64,000 nucleotides of DNA from positions 1 to 64,000 of the forward strand of contig NZ_PDYM01000002.1 of assembly GCF_002743055.1 (NCBI RefSeq), in the 5' to 3' direction. This DNA comes from Sporosarcina sp. P13. GTDB lineage: Bacteria; Bacillota; Bacilli; Bacillales_A; Planococcaceae. The position numbers and the translations under genes are program-made. Shown here piece by piece: positions 8,809-17,928 of the stretch (positions within the stretch are counted from its first letter, which is position 1; every line of letters begins with the position of its first letter). The notes under the pieces were generated by a model, which was not told the DNA's origin, did no database searches, and saw nothing but the letters and a program-made list of their open reading frames with translations.

Positions 8809-9411
8809 ATGGAAGCCATGATTCACGGTATAATCTTAGCATTCGGCCTGATTTTACCTTTAGGTATTCAAAATGTATTTGTCTTTTCACAGGGAGCCAC
8901 ACAGCCTAAAATTCACCAAGCACTTCCAGCGACTATTACAGCTGCACTATGTGATACATTATTAATTCTTTTAGCTGTTTTCGGCTTATCTATTATCGTA
9001 TTGCAGTTTGAATGGTTACGACTTGGCCTAGTGTCGGCTGGGATTTTATTTTTACTTTACATGGGGTATGCGATTTGGAGATCCAATACAAAAACCAATG
9101 AAACGAAAAACGCATTACCTATTCGGCAACAAATTCTCTTTACTTTATCCGTTTCTTTGCTAAACCCCCATGCGATCTTAGATACCGTTGGAGTAATTGG
9201 GACAAGCGCCCTAAAATACGTCGGAACGCAACAACTGTATTTTACAATCGGTTGTATCGTAGTAGCTTGGATATGGTTTTTCGGATTAACGATAGCAGGA
9301 TCTGTAATGAAAGAACTAGATCATACAGGAAAGTTAATGAATATATTTAACAAATGCTCCGCGCTCTTTATTTGGGGAACTGCTATTTATCTATTAATAG
9401 GAATTATATAA
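8809..9411 (+). CDS. LysE/ArgO family amino-acid exporter
   Basis: A 200-residue membrane protein with about six hydrophobic segments. The N-terminus has the LysE-family pattern LILPLGIQNVFVFSQG, and the middle has SLLNPHAILDTVGVIG, the conserved NP motif of the family. LysE/ArgO proteins export basic amino acids such as lysine and arginine. The RBS GAAAGGGAG lies about ten bases upstream of ATG 8809. A strong terminator follows directly. The exact substrate cannot be told from sequence. It is monocistronic. Confidence 0.85.
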   Translation: MEAMIHGIILAFGLILPLGIQNVFVFSQGATQPKIHQALPATITAALCDTLLILLAVFGLSIIVLQFEWLRLGLVSAGILFLLYMGYAIWRSNTKTNETKNALPIRQQILFTLSVSLLNPHAILDTVGVIGTSALKYVGTQQLYFTIGCIVVAWIWFFGLTIAGSVMKELDHTGKLMNIFNKCSALFIWGTAIYLLIGII

Positions 9412-9414
9412 CAC

Positions 9415-9447
9415 AAAAAAACCACCTGATTTTCGGTGGTTTTTTTA
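9415..9447. terminator. Bidirectional terminator between LysE-family and amidohydrolase genes
   Basis: A-rich arm then AACCACC (9420-9426), a short loop, then GGTGGTT and a T-run. A-tract and T-tract on opposite sides make it usable by both convergent genes. Confidence 0.85.
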
Positions 9448-9485
9448 TGTTGCTCTTCTATACGATGTAGCAATGCATTTCTGAA

Positions 9486-10727
9486 TTAGCGAATATCCTT
9501 CTCCACTTTACCATCTTTAATAACGACTTGAATCGTATCATTAGTAGCTAATGAATAAATATCTTCTAGCGGATTTCCTTTGACGATCACTAGATCAGCA
9601 AGTTTTCCACTCTCAAGCGTACCGACTTTATCTTCCCATCCTAAACATTCAGCAGCTGTTTTCGTAGATGCGATGATAGATTCCATCGGTGACATCCCCG
9701 CGTCAACCATTAAACCAAGTTCACGAAGATTGGTCCCGTGTTTGAACACGCCTGCATCTGTCCCCATCGCAATTTTCACGCCCGCTTTATAAGCTTTTGT
9801 GAAGCTTTCTACGTGTTGTTCGATTACTTCTTTGGATTTTTGAACGGCCGACTCAGGCATACCCGTTTCATCCGCTGTTTCTAAGACCGCCACAGGTGCT
9901 AACAGTGTGGGCACTAAGAACGTACCGTTTTCAAGCATCAATTCAATTGCTTCATCATCGATAAAGATCCCATGCTCGATCGAATGAATACCAGCTCGTA
10001 CCGCATTTTTAATACCTTCTGCGCCTTGAGCATGCGCCATCACTTTTACACCTTTTCTAAAACGACCTTCTTCGACAATTACCTTAAGTTCTTCCAATGA
10101 AAACTGCGTGAATTCGGGATGATCTGTTGCACTTAGTACACCACCTGTAGCATGTACTTTAATTACTTCCGCACCAGCCCGTAGCATTTCACGAGTCTTT
10201 TTACGTACTTCCTCCACACCATCACACACACCATGGGGCATCCCAGGATAGTTAGATGGCAAAATGTCTGTAACCGTGCCTGATACTGTATATCCGTCAC
10301 CATGTCCGCCCGTAATCGTTAGTGCATTAATACTGAGTTGCATTCTAGGTCCTGAAATCAGTCCGTCCTCAATAGCCTTCTTCACACCAAGATCCGTTCC
10401 AAGTGCATCACGAACCGAAGTAACACCTGCATGTAAAGTCGTTTTCAAATACTTTGCCGCTTGGTAATACATGAAAGAGAAAGGCGTAGCCAGACGCTCA
10501 GCAATCGGGCTGAATTCCATCATCATATGCACATGCGTATCGATAAACCCCGGTAAAATCGTTCCACCTTGTGCATCGATGATTGTTTCCTCTCCGGAAG
10601 CCTTGTATTCTGATTCATTTCCCACAAATTCAATTTGTTTGCCGTCAATGACTACAATCTGATTATGTTTACTTTCCGTACCAGTTCCATCAATTAATAA
10701 ACCATTTTTAACTATAATCTTTTTCAT
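9486..10727 (-). CDS. Metal-dependent amidohydrolase (imidazolonepropionase-like, possible Xaa-Pro dipeptidase type)
   Basis: A 413-residue amidohydrolase. Metal-site residues are recognisable in order: HVHMMMEF (about residues 65-72), the candidate carboxylated lysine in EVIKVHATGG (about 190), HAQG (about 230), HSIEHG (about 250) and GTDAG (about 325). These enzymes hydrolyse amides or cyclic amides; related members cleave dipeptides with C-terminal proline. RBS GGAGGG lies six bases before ATG 10727. It lies 15 bases downstream of a transporter gene in the same direction, so the pair probably imports and then hydrolyses one compound. The substrate is not known. Confidence 0.8.
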   Translation of the reverse strand: MKKIIVKNGLLIDGTGTESKHNQIVVIDGKQIEFVGNESEYKASGEETIIDAQGGTILPGFIDTHVHMMMEFSPIAERLATPFSFMYYQAAKYLKTTLHAGVTSVRDALGTDLGVKKAIEDGLISGPRMQLSINALTITGGHGDGYTVSGTVTDILPSNYPGMPHGVCDGVEEVRKKTREMLRAGAEVIKVHATGGVLSATDHPEFTQFSLEELKVIVEEGRFRKGVKVMAHAQGAEGIKNAVRAGIHSIEHGIFIDDEAIELMLENGTFLVPTLLAPVAVLETADETGMPESAVQKSKEVIEQHVESFTKAYKAGVKIAMGTDAGVFKHGTNLRELGLMVDAGMSPMESIIASTKTAAECLGWEDKVGTLESGKLADLVIVKGNPLEDIYSLATNDTIQVVIKDGKVEKDIR

Positions 10728-10742
10728 GTGTTTCCCTCCACG

Positions 10743-11912
10743 TTATAACGTTTGAACTAAGATGCCCGCAATTAATACAGATGCAATGGTGACTGTCGTA
10801 AATCCACCTATCAACATTGGCGCAAGGAGTTCATCCATAATAATTTTTGCTTCTTTTTCATCCCGCCCAATACTACGACTTACCTCTTCACAAAGAATGT
10901 AGTCACCTGGGAATCCAAACAAAGCTGTCAACGCAACAGGCATCCCTTTATACGGATCCCATTTGACAAGTTTAGATGTAAGGAAGCCACCGATTGTAAT
11001 ACCAGTTGTCCCAAGAATTAAAATCAATAGGATACTTGGTAAATTACTAAGAACTTGTGCAGGCGTAACACCGGACATTGTTCCGATAACTACAAAAACA
11101 ATTCCAATCATTGTAATCGTAAATGAATTTGATTTTTCCAATGCTCTGGCGGGAAATAAACCTAATTTTAGACCGACAATACCGATCGCTAAGCACCAAA
11201 GTGAATAGTGAATTGGCGTAACAGTCCCTAATCCCACACCAATTGCAGCACCCAAAAAGACAAAGAACAATTGCAACGTTGTACTTGACTTAATCGGACT
11301 CACTTTCTTCGTCGTATCTACTTGAACCTCTTGCTCTGTGTCTTGATTCATTGGAATAAATGTCCCCGCGTCCATCTGCTTTTGAATCTTCACTGCATAT
11401 TTACGCATAAATGACATAGCAAGCGGCATACCTAACACACCTTGAAACGCAACGATTAGTGCCGGAATAATGACGAGACTAGATAATCCAATTTCAGTTA
11501 ATTTATCAGAAGTGACTATTAATGCAATAATTCCTCCACTTATCGGCCCAATACCTGCAACCGCAGTAGGATAATCAAAAACAAGAGGAACAATGATCAA
11601 AATTAAGATACCTGAGAAAAGCACGCCTCCTAAAGAGATAACCACGGCTTTAATTTGACTCTTTAATAGTGAAAAAGGAATCATCGTTCCCATATGCAAA
11701 ATAGCTGGCCCAATTAGTATGGCCCCTAATGCAGGAAATTGAGCACTTTCTAAAATATCTTTTGGAAAAACGCCTGTCCATCCAAGTACTAGAAATCCAA
11801 GCATTGCGGTAAGCAACATAGGAATTCTAGCCTTTGAAACGATAGAAAGCCATTCACCTAATGCGATTAAAGCGAAAATACACGTTGTAGCAATGACTGG
11901 ATTTGATAACAT
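10743..11912 (-). CDS. Polytopic membrane transporter, substrate unknown
   Basis: A 389-residue protein with about ten to eleven hydrophobic helices and one charged central loop (about residues 175-210). Repeated Gly-rich segments (GIGPISGGIIALI and GTTGITIGGFLTSK) in two halves suggest an inverted-repeat carrier, like GltS-type or related anion/amino-acid symporters; the family is not certain. AGGAGG lies eight bases before ATG 11912. It is the first gene of an operon with the amidohydrolase, which suggests it imports that enzyme's substrate. A palindrome-flanked promoter lies upstream. Confidence 0.6.
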   Translation of the reverse strand: MLSNPVIATTCIFALIALGEWLSIVSKARIPMLLTAMLGFLVLGWTGVFPKDILESAQFPALGAILIGPAILHMGTMIPFSLLKSQIKAVVISLGGVLFSGILILIIVPLVFDYPTAVAGIGPISGGIIALIVTSDKLTEIGLSSLVIIPALIVAFQGVLGMPLAMSFMRKYAVKIQKQMDAGTFIPMNQDTEQEVQVDTTKKVSPIKSSTTLQLFFVFLGAAIGVGLGTVTPIHYSLWCLAIGIVGLKLGLFPARALEKSNSFTITMIGIVFVVIGTMSGVTPAQVLSNLPSILLILILGTTGITIGGFLTSKLVKWDPYKGMPVALTALFGFPGDYILCEEVSRSIGRDEKEAKIIMDELLAPMLIGGFTTVTIASVLIAGILVQTL

Positions 11913-11941
11913 GGATGAAAACCTCCTAGGTGAAATTAAAA

Positions 11942-12009
11942 TGAATACTATTCAGTTATTGCGATATCCAATATATCACGTTTGTTATCAAAAAGTAAAT
12001 AGTATTCAG
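11942..12009 (-). promoter_or_regulatory. Paired palindromic operator candidate at the transporter-amidohydrolase promoter
   Basis: TGAATACTATTCA (11942-11954) is a perfect 13-base palindrome. A second copy of eleven of these bases occurs inverted as AATAGTATTCA (11999-12009). They lie about 55 bases apart and bracket AT-rich DNA with promoter-like elements on the minus strand (TTTACT, 18 bases, TATATT). Two equal sites around a promoter suggest a dimeric repressor or activator. Which regulator binds is unknown. The rest of the gap up to 12286 shows nothing else. Confidence 0.5.
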
Positions 12010-12355
12010 TTAAGTTTGTTGTATTTTTATTATTTTTTTCCAAGACTCAATATCCTTTGCTTATTTAGAGTTCCCCTCCTCAATTCTAAATGGTGTTAGC
12101 ACTTCACTTTATTCGTCAGTTGCTACATCCCTTCCATCCTTATCCCAATAACTTGTCACCCATGTATATCTTCCATAAAACGAGACATATTACGGCAAGA
12201 GGAAATGTAAATTGAAGAACTAGGTTCGACGCTTTTTCAAAAAGCACGATCAACGAATAAATAGGATTAGGGTTTGGAGCTCGCCAGTGAAAATGCTTGT
12301 AGGAAAGAGTAAAGGGAAGCCAATCGTAATACAGAAATTAACAGGAGGTCATCAT

Positions 12356-12511
12356 ATGGAGAAGGATAACTACACAGTAGTTGGAACAAACATAGACGAA
12401 GTAAAAAGACTTAATGCAGAATCTGGTCTAACCTATAATGAGATTAATGAACTTCTTACAAAAGAAATTGAACAAAGAAAAAACGTTACTACGGATAAAC
12501 ATAAAACGTAA
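12356..12511 (+). CDS. Small gamma-SASP-like protein
   Basis: A 51-residue hydrophilic protein read from ATG 12356, seven bases after a perfect AGGAGG (12343-12348). The core TNIDEVKRLNAESG matches the repeated segment TNVQEVKQQNAQS of gamma-type small acid-soluble spore proteins (SspE), though it lacks the long Gln/Gly-rich repeats and has only one copy. A role as a spore protein is inference from this motif. The gene is monocistronic with a strong terminator after it. The frame is open further upstream to 12287 without a better RBS. Confidence 0.55.
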   Translation: MEKDNYTVVGTNIDEVKRLNAESGLTYNEINELLTKEIEQRKNVTTDKHKT

Positions 12512-12557
12512 TTGTCACACTTACGTTTTCCAGGCGTTAACAAATTTCTTACCTAGG

Positions 12558-12604
12558 GAAAAAGGCATTATTTCGTTCAACCCTGAACGGAATAATGCCT
12601 TTTC
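12558..12604 (+). terminator. Long hairpin terminator after the gamma-SASP-like gene
   Basis: Bases 12558-12579 pair with 12584-12604 almost throughout (AAAAAGGCATTATT with AATAATGCCTTTT), and the loop is only about four bases. The arms provide an A-run and a T-run on opposite sides. Confidence 0.85.
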
Positions 12605-12685
12605 CTTTTATGATAGTACAATCGATATGTATAGTACCCTTGCGTCCCCATCATACTTTAGGTAAATATAAAATCCGAATGATAT

Positions 12686-13204
12686 TCATATACTCTCCTT
12701 TCGTTCTCTAATAAACTCCCAAACGCCACACAAACACAATAACAAACCAAAAACAGTAATAAAGACCACTGGGGAGATGATTGTAACAAAGCTAAAAGCA
12801 ATCATCGCAAAACCGACAATCAAATAATGATGCACAGCATGTAAATGGTACGTATCCTGTTCGGTGTGCCAGGCACGAAAATACCCCTGTAATAAGCCAA
12901 GAATCACTTGTAACAGAAGCACCATATACGGCAGAACTTCAGATAGATTTTTTATATTTCCTATTAGTAGATACACCACGCCCATACCTAGATAAATTAG
13001 ACATATAAAAGACTGATTCTTATTTTTTTTGGACTGAAAGATTCGATACCCCCAAGCAGCCGCAAATGAAAACGCAGCAAAGAACCAGGCAAATAATGTG
13101 AATGTCAGAGATACTTGCTTTAACCAAATGATATAATACGGAAAAATCACAACTTGTCCTACAGTGACAACGAGCGGTAGAAAACGTCTAGTTTTATCAT
13201 TCAT
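12686..13204 (-). CDS. Membrane protein of unknown function, about five helices
   Basis: A 172-residue integral membrane protein with hydrophobic stretches at about residues 7-25, 30-50, 65-82, 88-108 and 128-165, separated by short basic loops. A His-rich segment (HTEQDTYHLHAVHHY, about residue 112-126) might bind metal. ATG 13204 is preferred because GAAGGAG lies six bases upstream; an in-frame GTG at 13219 overlaps that RBS. It follows the FAD oxidoreductase gene by about 90 bases in the same direction. No family recognised. Confidence 0.55.
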   Translation of the reverse strand: MNDKTRRFLPLVVTVGQVVIFPYYIIWLKQVSLTFTLFAWFFAAFSFAAAWGYRIFQSKKNKNQSFICLIYLGMGVVYLLIGNIKNLSEVLPYMVLLLQVILGLLQGYFRAWHTEQDTYHLHAVHHYLIVGFAMIAFSFVTIISPVVFITVFGLLLCLCGVWEFIRERKESI

Positions 13205-13293
13205 ACAGTGCTCCTTCACTTGACGTAATAGTCATAAAACATATTTTGGAACACTTCATTTGGATCTCTTCGCAATTTTTCATTCGCAAAGTT

Positions 13294-14685
13294 TTACCAT
13301 GCTGGGTAAGAACGCCTAAATTGTTCTTTTGTCTGATAGCGATAATAAGGTAAGTAATAAGTTCCTCCATGTTCAAGAGTTATGTCCGTCCAACGCTGGA
13401 TGATTGATGTAGCGTTCGTAACCTCTTCTTCCTTTACTCCATGCTGCATTAATACTACCAAACCTAACATGTCTTCTTTTGCATAGTTCAGCGTAGTAAA
13501 GTTATCTTTAGCTGCATAGCGAATCGTTATATTATGAACTTTGAAATCATCATGTTTGTCATTGGCTTGGATCACCTGCTTTACATCTTCTATATACTCT
13601 GTGTACGCATGAACCGGAACAAAAAACTCTTGCAACACTTCAACCCGCCCCGGTTTCGTATATTCCATAAACGTGGATTCAGAGCGCATGGCATTATTTC
13701 GGGTAATCTCTTGGTTATTAATGGAAGTAATATATCTTTTCTGCATAGTCCAAAATAGATCTTCCAAAGCTCCACCTTGTCGTCCCAAATCAAGTGCTAT
13801 CTTGGATAATCGAACACCTTGTTCTTTTTTCAGAAAGTTTTTATGATCCTGTTTATCTGTGTAATTGTAATTGATTACATACATTTCATTTAAAAATGAA
13901 CTGGGTGCAACACTTACTCTGGCATAGTGCATCGCTGTTTGTTGCTGGTTGACTAACTGAGTAAAATAGGATGGATACTCGCTCGTTTTCAACTTCTCTG
14001 TCTGAATCACATATAAGTCATTGTCCGTTAATTCCAACGTCACGTCTAAAATTACTCCAAATAATCCATAGCCACCAAATACATACTTCATCCATTCATC
14101 TGGATCATCCCGCGTGACGTTCATTATCTCTCCAGCAGGGGTTAACAGCGTCATTTCCTTAACCGTTTCCGCCATCGAACCGAAGCGAATATCCCGTCCG
14201 TGCGCATTGACTGAAAGCGAACCACCGATTGTAAAGATTGATTGAGATTGTGTCACTTTCAAAGCTAAACCATATGGAAGTAGTGCTTCTTGAACAGCTT
14301 CCCATGTCGCTCCGGCTTCTACACGAATCGTTTTTTGATGTTCATCTAGTTCTAATATTCGATTGAATGACCGCATATCAACAACGACACCGTCTTTATA
14401 ATACGTATGACCACCTTGCGAATGTTGTAATCCCGCAACTGAGATCTGCTGCCCATTGTCGTTTGCTTGTTTCACAATCCGTTGCAAATCATCTCGGTTG
14501 TCCGCCACTACGATTCGTTCCACGCGTTCTGGAAGAAGACCGGTATAATCTGTTACCAAACTGCTTTGAGAAAGCCCATATTTTCTTTTCTCAATGGGTA
14601 TATTCCATAGGACGACAGCCGCAAAAATAACAACTACACTTCCTAGAAACCATGGTTTTTTAACTAGATCCATTATAATTCGCAT
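13294..14685 (-). CDS. Membrane-anchored FAD-binding oxidoreductase (FAD_binding_4/PCMH type)
   Basis: A 463-residue flavoprotein with an N-terminal membrane anchor (about residues 11-28). A PCMH-type FAD domain follows: QQISVAGLQHSQGG (about 80-93), VVVDMRSFNRIL, the FAD loop IFTIGGSLSVNAHGRD (about 150-165) and FGGYGLFGVILDVTLEL. The layout resembles sugar-1,4-lactone oxidases and other vanillyl-alcohol-oxidase superfamily members. The C-terminal substrate-cap domain gives no clear substrate. AGGAGG sits only two bases before the first ATG, so ATG 14673 (MDLVKK) may be the real start. Topology suggests the catalytic domain lies outside the membrane. Confidence 0.75.
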   Translation of the reverse strand: MRIIMDLVKKPWFLGSVVVIFAAVVLWNIPIEKRKYGLSQSSLVTDYTGLLPERVERIVVADNRDDLQRIVKQANDNGQQISVAGLQHSQGGHTYYKDGVVVDMRSFNRILELDEHQKTIRVEAGATWEAVQEALLPYGLALKVTQSQSIFTIGGSLSVNAHGRDIRFGSMAETVKEMTLLTPAGEIMNVTRDDPDEWMKYVFGGYGLFGVILDVTLELTDNDLYVIQTEKLKTSEYPSYFTQLVNQQQTAMHYARVSVAPSSFLNEMYVINYNYTDKQDHKNFLKKEQGVRLSKIALDLGRQGGALEDLFWTMQKRYITSINNQEITRNNAMRSESTFMEYTKPGRVEVLQEFFVPVHAYTEYIEDVKQVIQANDKHDDFKVHNITIRYAAKDNFTTLNYAKEDMLGLVVLMQHGVKEEEVTNATSIIQRWTDITLEHGGTYYLPYYRYQTKEQFRRSYPAW

Positions 14686-14784
14686 AGCCTCCTGATATGT
14701 ATATTGTCATCCCTACAAATTCATTGAAATAAATACAATTCCAACCCGTTTCACATACGGTCCTCTTCGTCTAACAACAACTTT

Positions 14785-15000
14785 TTATTCTAGTTGCATT
14801 CTTTCCTTTTCTTTCAAAATAAAAATTTCCCTAATAAATGCCCCAGTAACCCCCGACAAACCAATCACCGCAAAAAGATTTAACACCTTAACAACTACAT
14901 AGGGTGAATTAATGACTAGCAGACTATCAACTGTAATGATTATTGCAAATAGCACACAGATTAAAATCATTTTGGCAGGTGTATTCTTTTTCTCTTTCAT
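14785..15000 (-). CDS. Small two-helix membrane protein
   Basis: A 71-residue protein with two transmembrane helices (about 11-30 and 35-55) between a Lys-rich N-terminus and a charged C-terminus. GGGAGG sits seven bases before ATG 15000. No family recognised. It is the last of a series of small minus-strand membrane-protein genes at 14.8-15.9 kb that look like a locally amplified or decaying cluster. Confidence 0.5.
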   Translation of the reverse strand: MKEKKNTPAKMILICVLFAIIITVDSLLVINSPYVVVKVLNLFAVIGLSGVTGAFIREIFILKEKERMQLE

Positions 15001-15084
15001 CGATTCCTCCCGATCCTGTTATTACACATAGCAAGATAGGCGCTATTCCTAAGTAGAGAATAACACCCGTTAGCTTCACAACGT

Positions 15085-15347
15085 TTATTTGTTCGACACA
15101 TCATAAAAAACGGTCGTATAGAAATCAAAACCAGCTCTGAAATCTCCTCGTAAATTACCTAACGACCTTTGTAATTCGCTTCTCGTGAAATATTTTCCGT
15201 CTTATATATATCTGTATAATGAATGCTACTGAACTGATCCCCCAGAATTTCTTTTTACGTTTTGTATTCATATAATTCTCTTTTACCTTGGAACGAATCG
15301 CTTGCTTTTTCAGAAGCTTATACAACAATCGGACCCCATTGCGGTAA
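15085..15347 (-). pseudogene. Decayed protein gene with several stops and a frameshift
   Basis: The minus strand reads protein-like sequence in pieces. From right to left they are: SEKASDSFQGKRELYEYKT then TAA; KEILGDQFSSIHYTDIYK; and, after a frame change, RSELQRSLGNLRGDFRAGFD and FYTTVFYDVSNK-stop at 15085. Two TAA codons and one frameshift interrupt a frame of about 85 codons. The family was not identified. The remaining bases of the 15001-15349 gap show nothing. Confidence 0.5.
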
Positions 15348-15349
15348 GA

Positions 15350-15550
15350 TTACTTCTCTTTATATCCATTTATTTCTTCTAACACAATTTTTGTACAAAT
15401 AACTATAAGTCCACTAAGTAGGATCATTCCTGAATATATTGGAAACAAATCCCCTGATTCTGGACCAAAGAAATAGTCAAAAATTAAAGGTAAAACAACA
15501 AAACTAAGAATGATGAAGCCAACCATTGTTCCAATTACTGCTTTCAACAT
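15350..15550 (-). CDS. Small two-helix membrane protein
   Basis: A 66-residue protein with two hydrophobic helices (about 4-24 and 40-58) and an acidic loop with FFGPESGDLF between them. ATG 15550 is preferred because TTAGGGGATG lies just upstream; the open frame from 15583 has no RBS. The family is not recognised. Confidence 0.45.
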   Translation of the reverse strand: MLKAVIGTMVGFIILSFVVLPLIFDYFFGPESGDLFPIYSGMILLSGLIVICTKIVLEEINGYKEK

Positions 15551-15677
15551 ATCATCCCCTAATCCTAAGTTTATGAATTTCATTCTTCACAATTAATTCT
15601 CCCCATTCATAGGAAACCAGAAACCCATGATACAAGTTGCTTTTATCGACTGATCACAACAATTATTGTAAACCTCC

Positions 15678-15911
15678 CTATGAAACTACCTTAACCTTCT
15701 TTCTTGAAAGTCCAAAATAGAGGGCTATGAGCAGCGGAATGATCGGAGTGAAACCAATATACTTCAACGCGCTAACTGCTCCTGAAAAATAGTACGCAAT
15801 AGGTATGAAACTAACCATACAGATCAGCATGAAGCGCCAAGACCGTTTAACCACTCCAATGATCAACGTAAAAACTGAGATCAAAAATGAAGCATACCAA
15901 AGTAAGATCAC
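15678..15911 (-). CDS. Small three-helix membrane protein
   Basis: A 77-residue hydrophobic protein with helices at about 3-21, 26-45 and 51-68, ending in a basic tail (SRKKVKVV). It starts with GTG at 15911, five bases after GGAGGAG. No family recognised. Confidence 0.5.
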   Translation of the reverse strand: MILLWYASFLISVFTLIIGVVKRSWRFMLICMVSFIPIAYYFSGAVSALKYIGFTPIIPLLIALYFGLSRKKVKVVS

Positions 15912-16150
15912 GGAACTCCTCCTTTTAGTTTCAGGAATTACTTAATTCTTCCATATAATCGATTATAAAGTTCTTTGTGAACGAACACAAAATAAAACAC
16001 CTCTTTTTATGCTAGCGTGATTAACAAGAAATCACTACCACTTAAATGAGGTGCTTGCTGTATTTAAAACTAACTATTTAACGCTTCCTTCTATTTAACA
16101 ATTGATCCGCAATGTTTCCACCAAAATAGAAGGAAATCTTTTTTAGTTCA

Positions 16151-16606
16151 TTACATCTTAAATGGAGGAGTTGTTGTATTTAGCTGATTTGCATACTGGA
16201 TAATGAGCATGGCGATTTGTTGAAATTCTTTCATTTGTTGCTTTACTGTTGCAAATTCTTGTAACTTGATAATATCTGCAGTGGATTCGATTTGTTCAAA
16301 ATACATCATTGCCTGTGTAAAGTTTTCAGCTGCTGGATAAACAAGTTCATTAATCCAAATATTAATACTGTCTGAAGAATAGGCGTCCGTCACCAAAAGA
16401 CACTCCACATACCCTTGACATCTATAATGGTAGTACATGCCCGAATTAAAAAAATGATTAAAAGCAGTCCACTGTTTGGGTAACGGTTCTTGAAGTTTTC
16501 CTGTAATTCGATAAGACAAGTTTTGAATCACTTGAATTTTTTCACTGAATTTTACTAATTGAATATAGATCTGTTCAAAAGTATCCTCGATTGTCGATGT
16601 TTGCAT
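16151..16606 (-). CDS. Hypothetical helical protein
   Basis: A 151-residue soluble protein, mostly alpha-helical by composition, without signal peptide, membrane segment or recognised motif. Cys occurs in YRCQGYVECLL, about residues 62-72. The start region has only a weak, distant RBS (AAAGGTGG, 14 bases away), so the start is uncertain. It stands between the small membrane-protein cluster and the divergent deacetylase gene. Confidence 0.45.
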   Translation of the reverse strand: MQTSTIEDTFEQIYIQLVKFSEKIQVIQNLSYRITGKLQEPLPKQWTAFNHFFNSGMYYHYRCQGYVECLLVTDAYSSDSINIWINELVYPAAENFTQAMMYFEQIESTADIIKLQEFATVKQQMKEFQQIAMLIIQYANQLNTTTPPFKM

Positions 16607-16784
16607 AAGGGCTTGATTCCACCTTTACCTATTGTTATACACACAGTATGCGATTTCCGGGTTATATGTACATGAATATTCTCTACAGATTAAGGCTCCT
16701 TAAGAACCCTCTTTAAAACGTATTAATAATCAAAATAAGGGCATAACAGGAATAATTAACTACCACTTCAAAAAGGAGGACCTT

Positions 16785-17765
16785 ATGAAACAAATTAGTC
16801 TAATGACATGTCTGTTAATAGTTTGCGCGACTTTGTTGATTCTAGATAACGAAAGAAATCCAGAACCCCAACAAACCATAACTCCCACATCCAAAACCAT
16901 CACAACTGGCGCTTCACTGGTTGACAGCGGAATGGACGATTACATAAAAAAAATCCAGTCCTATGCGGAGAAGCATGATATAAAACCAATTGATGCGAAA
17001 ATTGATCCAGTGTGGAAGGCTATTCCGGGATACAATGGTCTAACCGTCGATGTTACCAAAACATACAAAATGATGTTAGATGGTAATAATTTCGATACAA
17101 ATCATCTAGTTTTTAAAGAGGACCCGCCAAATGTTCATTTGGATGATCTCCCACCCTCGCCTATTTATAAAGGCAATCCAGAAAAACCAATGATTGCATT
17201 ATTAATCAATGTTGCTTGGGGTGAGGAACATATTCCACATATGTTGAAGACTTTAAAAGAATCTGAAGTAAAGGCCACCTTTTTCTTTGACGGTAGCTGG
17301 GTGAAAAGAAATCCGAGCATTACGAAAATGATCAACCTAGAAGGTCATGAAATCGGTAACCACGCCTACAGTCACCCCAATCTTAACAAAAGTTCTCTCA
17401 AAGAAACACAAGATGAATTAAGGAAAACAAGTGAAATCATTGATGATACACTTGGCGTGAAACCTAAGTGGTTTGCACCGCCTAGCGGAAGTTTTAATCA
17501 GCAGACTGTCGATGTTGCACATGAACTTGGGATGAAAACGATTCTATGGACAGTTGACACGGTAGACTGGAAAAAGCCAGATACGTCGGAAATGGTCACT
17601 CGAGTATTATCTAAAGTTGAAAATGGCTCCATGATACTTATGCATCCTACAAAACCAAGTGCTGAAGGATTGGAAGCTATAATTAAAGGGGCAAAAGAGA
17701 AAGGACTTCATCTAGGTACCGTGAGTAATTTAATGAGTGAAAAGCGGGTGGATCCTTATAAATAA
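16785..17765 (+). CDS. YlxY-like polysaccharide deacetylase-family protein
   Basis: A 326-residue secreted or anchored protein: signal-like helix at residues 4-19, then the NodB homology domain from about residue 125 to 310. It has KATFFFDGSW, the metal-binding pair in GHEIGNHAYSHPN (HxxxH), FAPPSGSFN and a late MILMHPT motif. The first catalytic motif, normally TFDDGP, is replaced by INVAWGEE, as in Bacillus YlxY. The catalytic Asp is therefore missing and activity may be lost or altered. In Bacillus, ylxY lies by pnp; here it is isolated, so it is probably a paralogue. RBS AGGAGG lies about six bases before ATG 16785. Confidence 0.8.
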   Translation: MKQISLMTCLLIVCATLLILDNERNPEPQQTITPTSKTITTGASLVDSGMDDYIKKIQSYAEKHDIKPIDAKIDPVWKAIPGYNGLTVDVTKTYKMMLDGNNFDTNHLVFKEDPPNVHLDDLPPSPIYKGNPEKPMIALLINVAWGEEHIPHMLKTLKESEVKATFFFDGSWVKRNPSITKMINLEGHEIGNHAYSHPNLNKSSLKETQDELRKTSEIIDDTLGVKPKWFAPPSGSFNQQTVDVAHELGMKTILWTVDTVDWKKPDTSEMVTRVLSKVENGSMILMHPTKPSAEGLEAIIKGAKEKGLHLGTVSNLMSEKRVDPYK

Positions 17766-17928
17766 AGCAAAGGAAAGCTAAAATACCAAAAACGCCCACC
17801 TATCTAGAAGTGAGCATTTGTTATTGGCCTAGTTTAGTTATTATTTCGTAGATCACTGTTTATTCCAAAGTTTATTGTAGAGGGGGCGGCTTCCATCGAT
17901 AAATCACTCCGCCCCACTTCCTATTGCT

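Noticed and set aside
15990-16060. Long hairpin downstream of the 16151-16606 gene
   Set aside because: Arms ACCTC/GAGGT and GTGATT/AATCAC can pair, but the loop is large and no clear T-run follows; not called as terminator.
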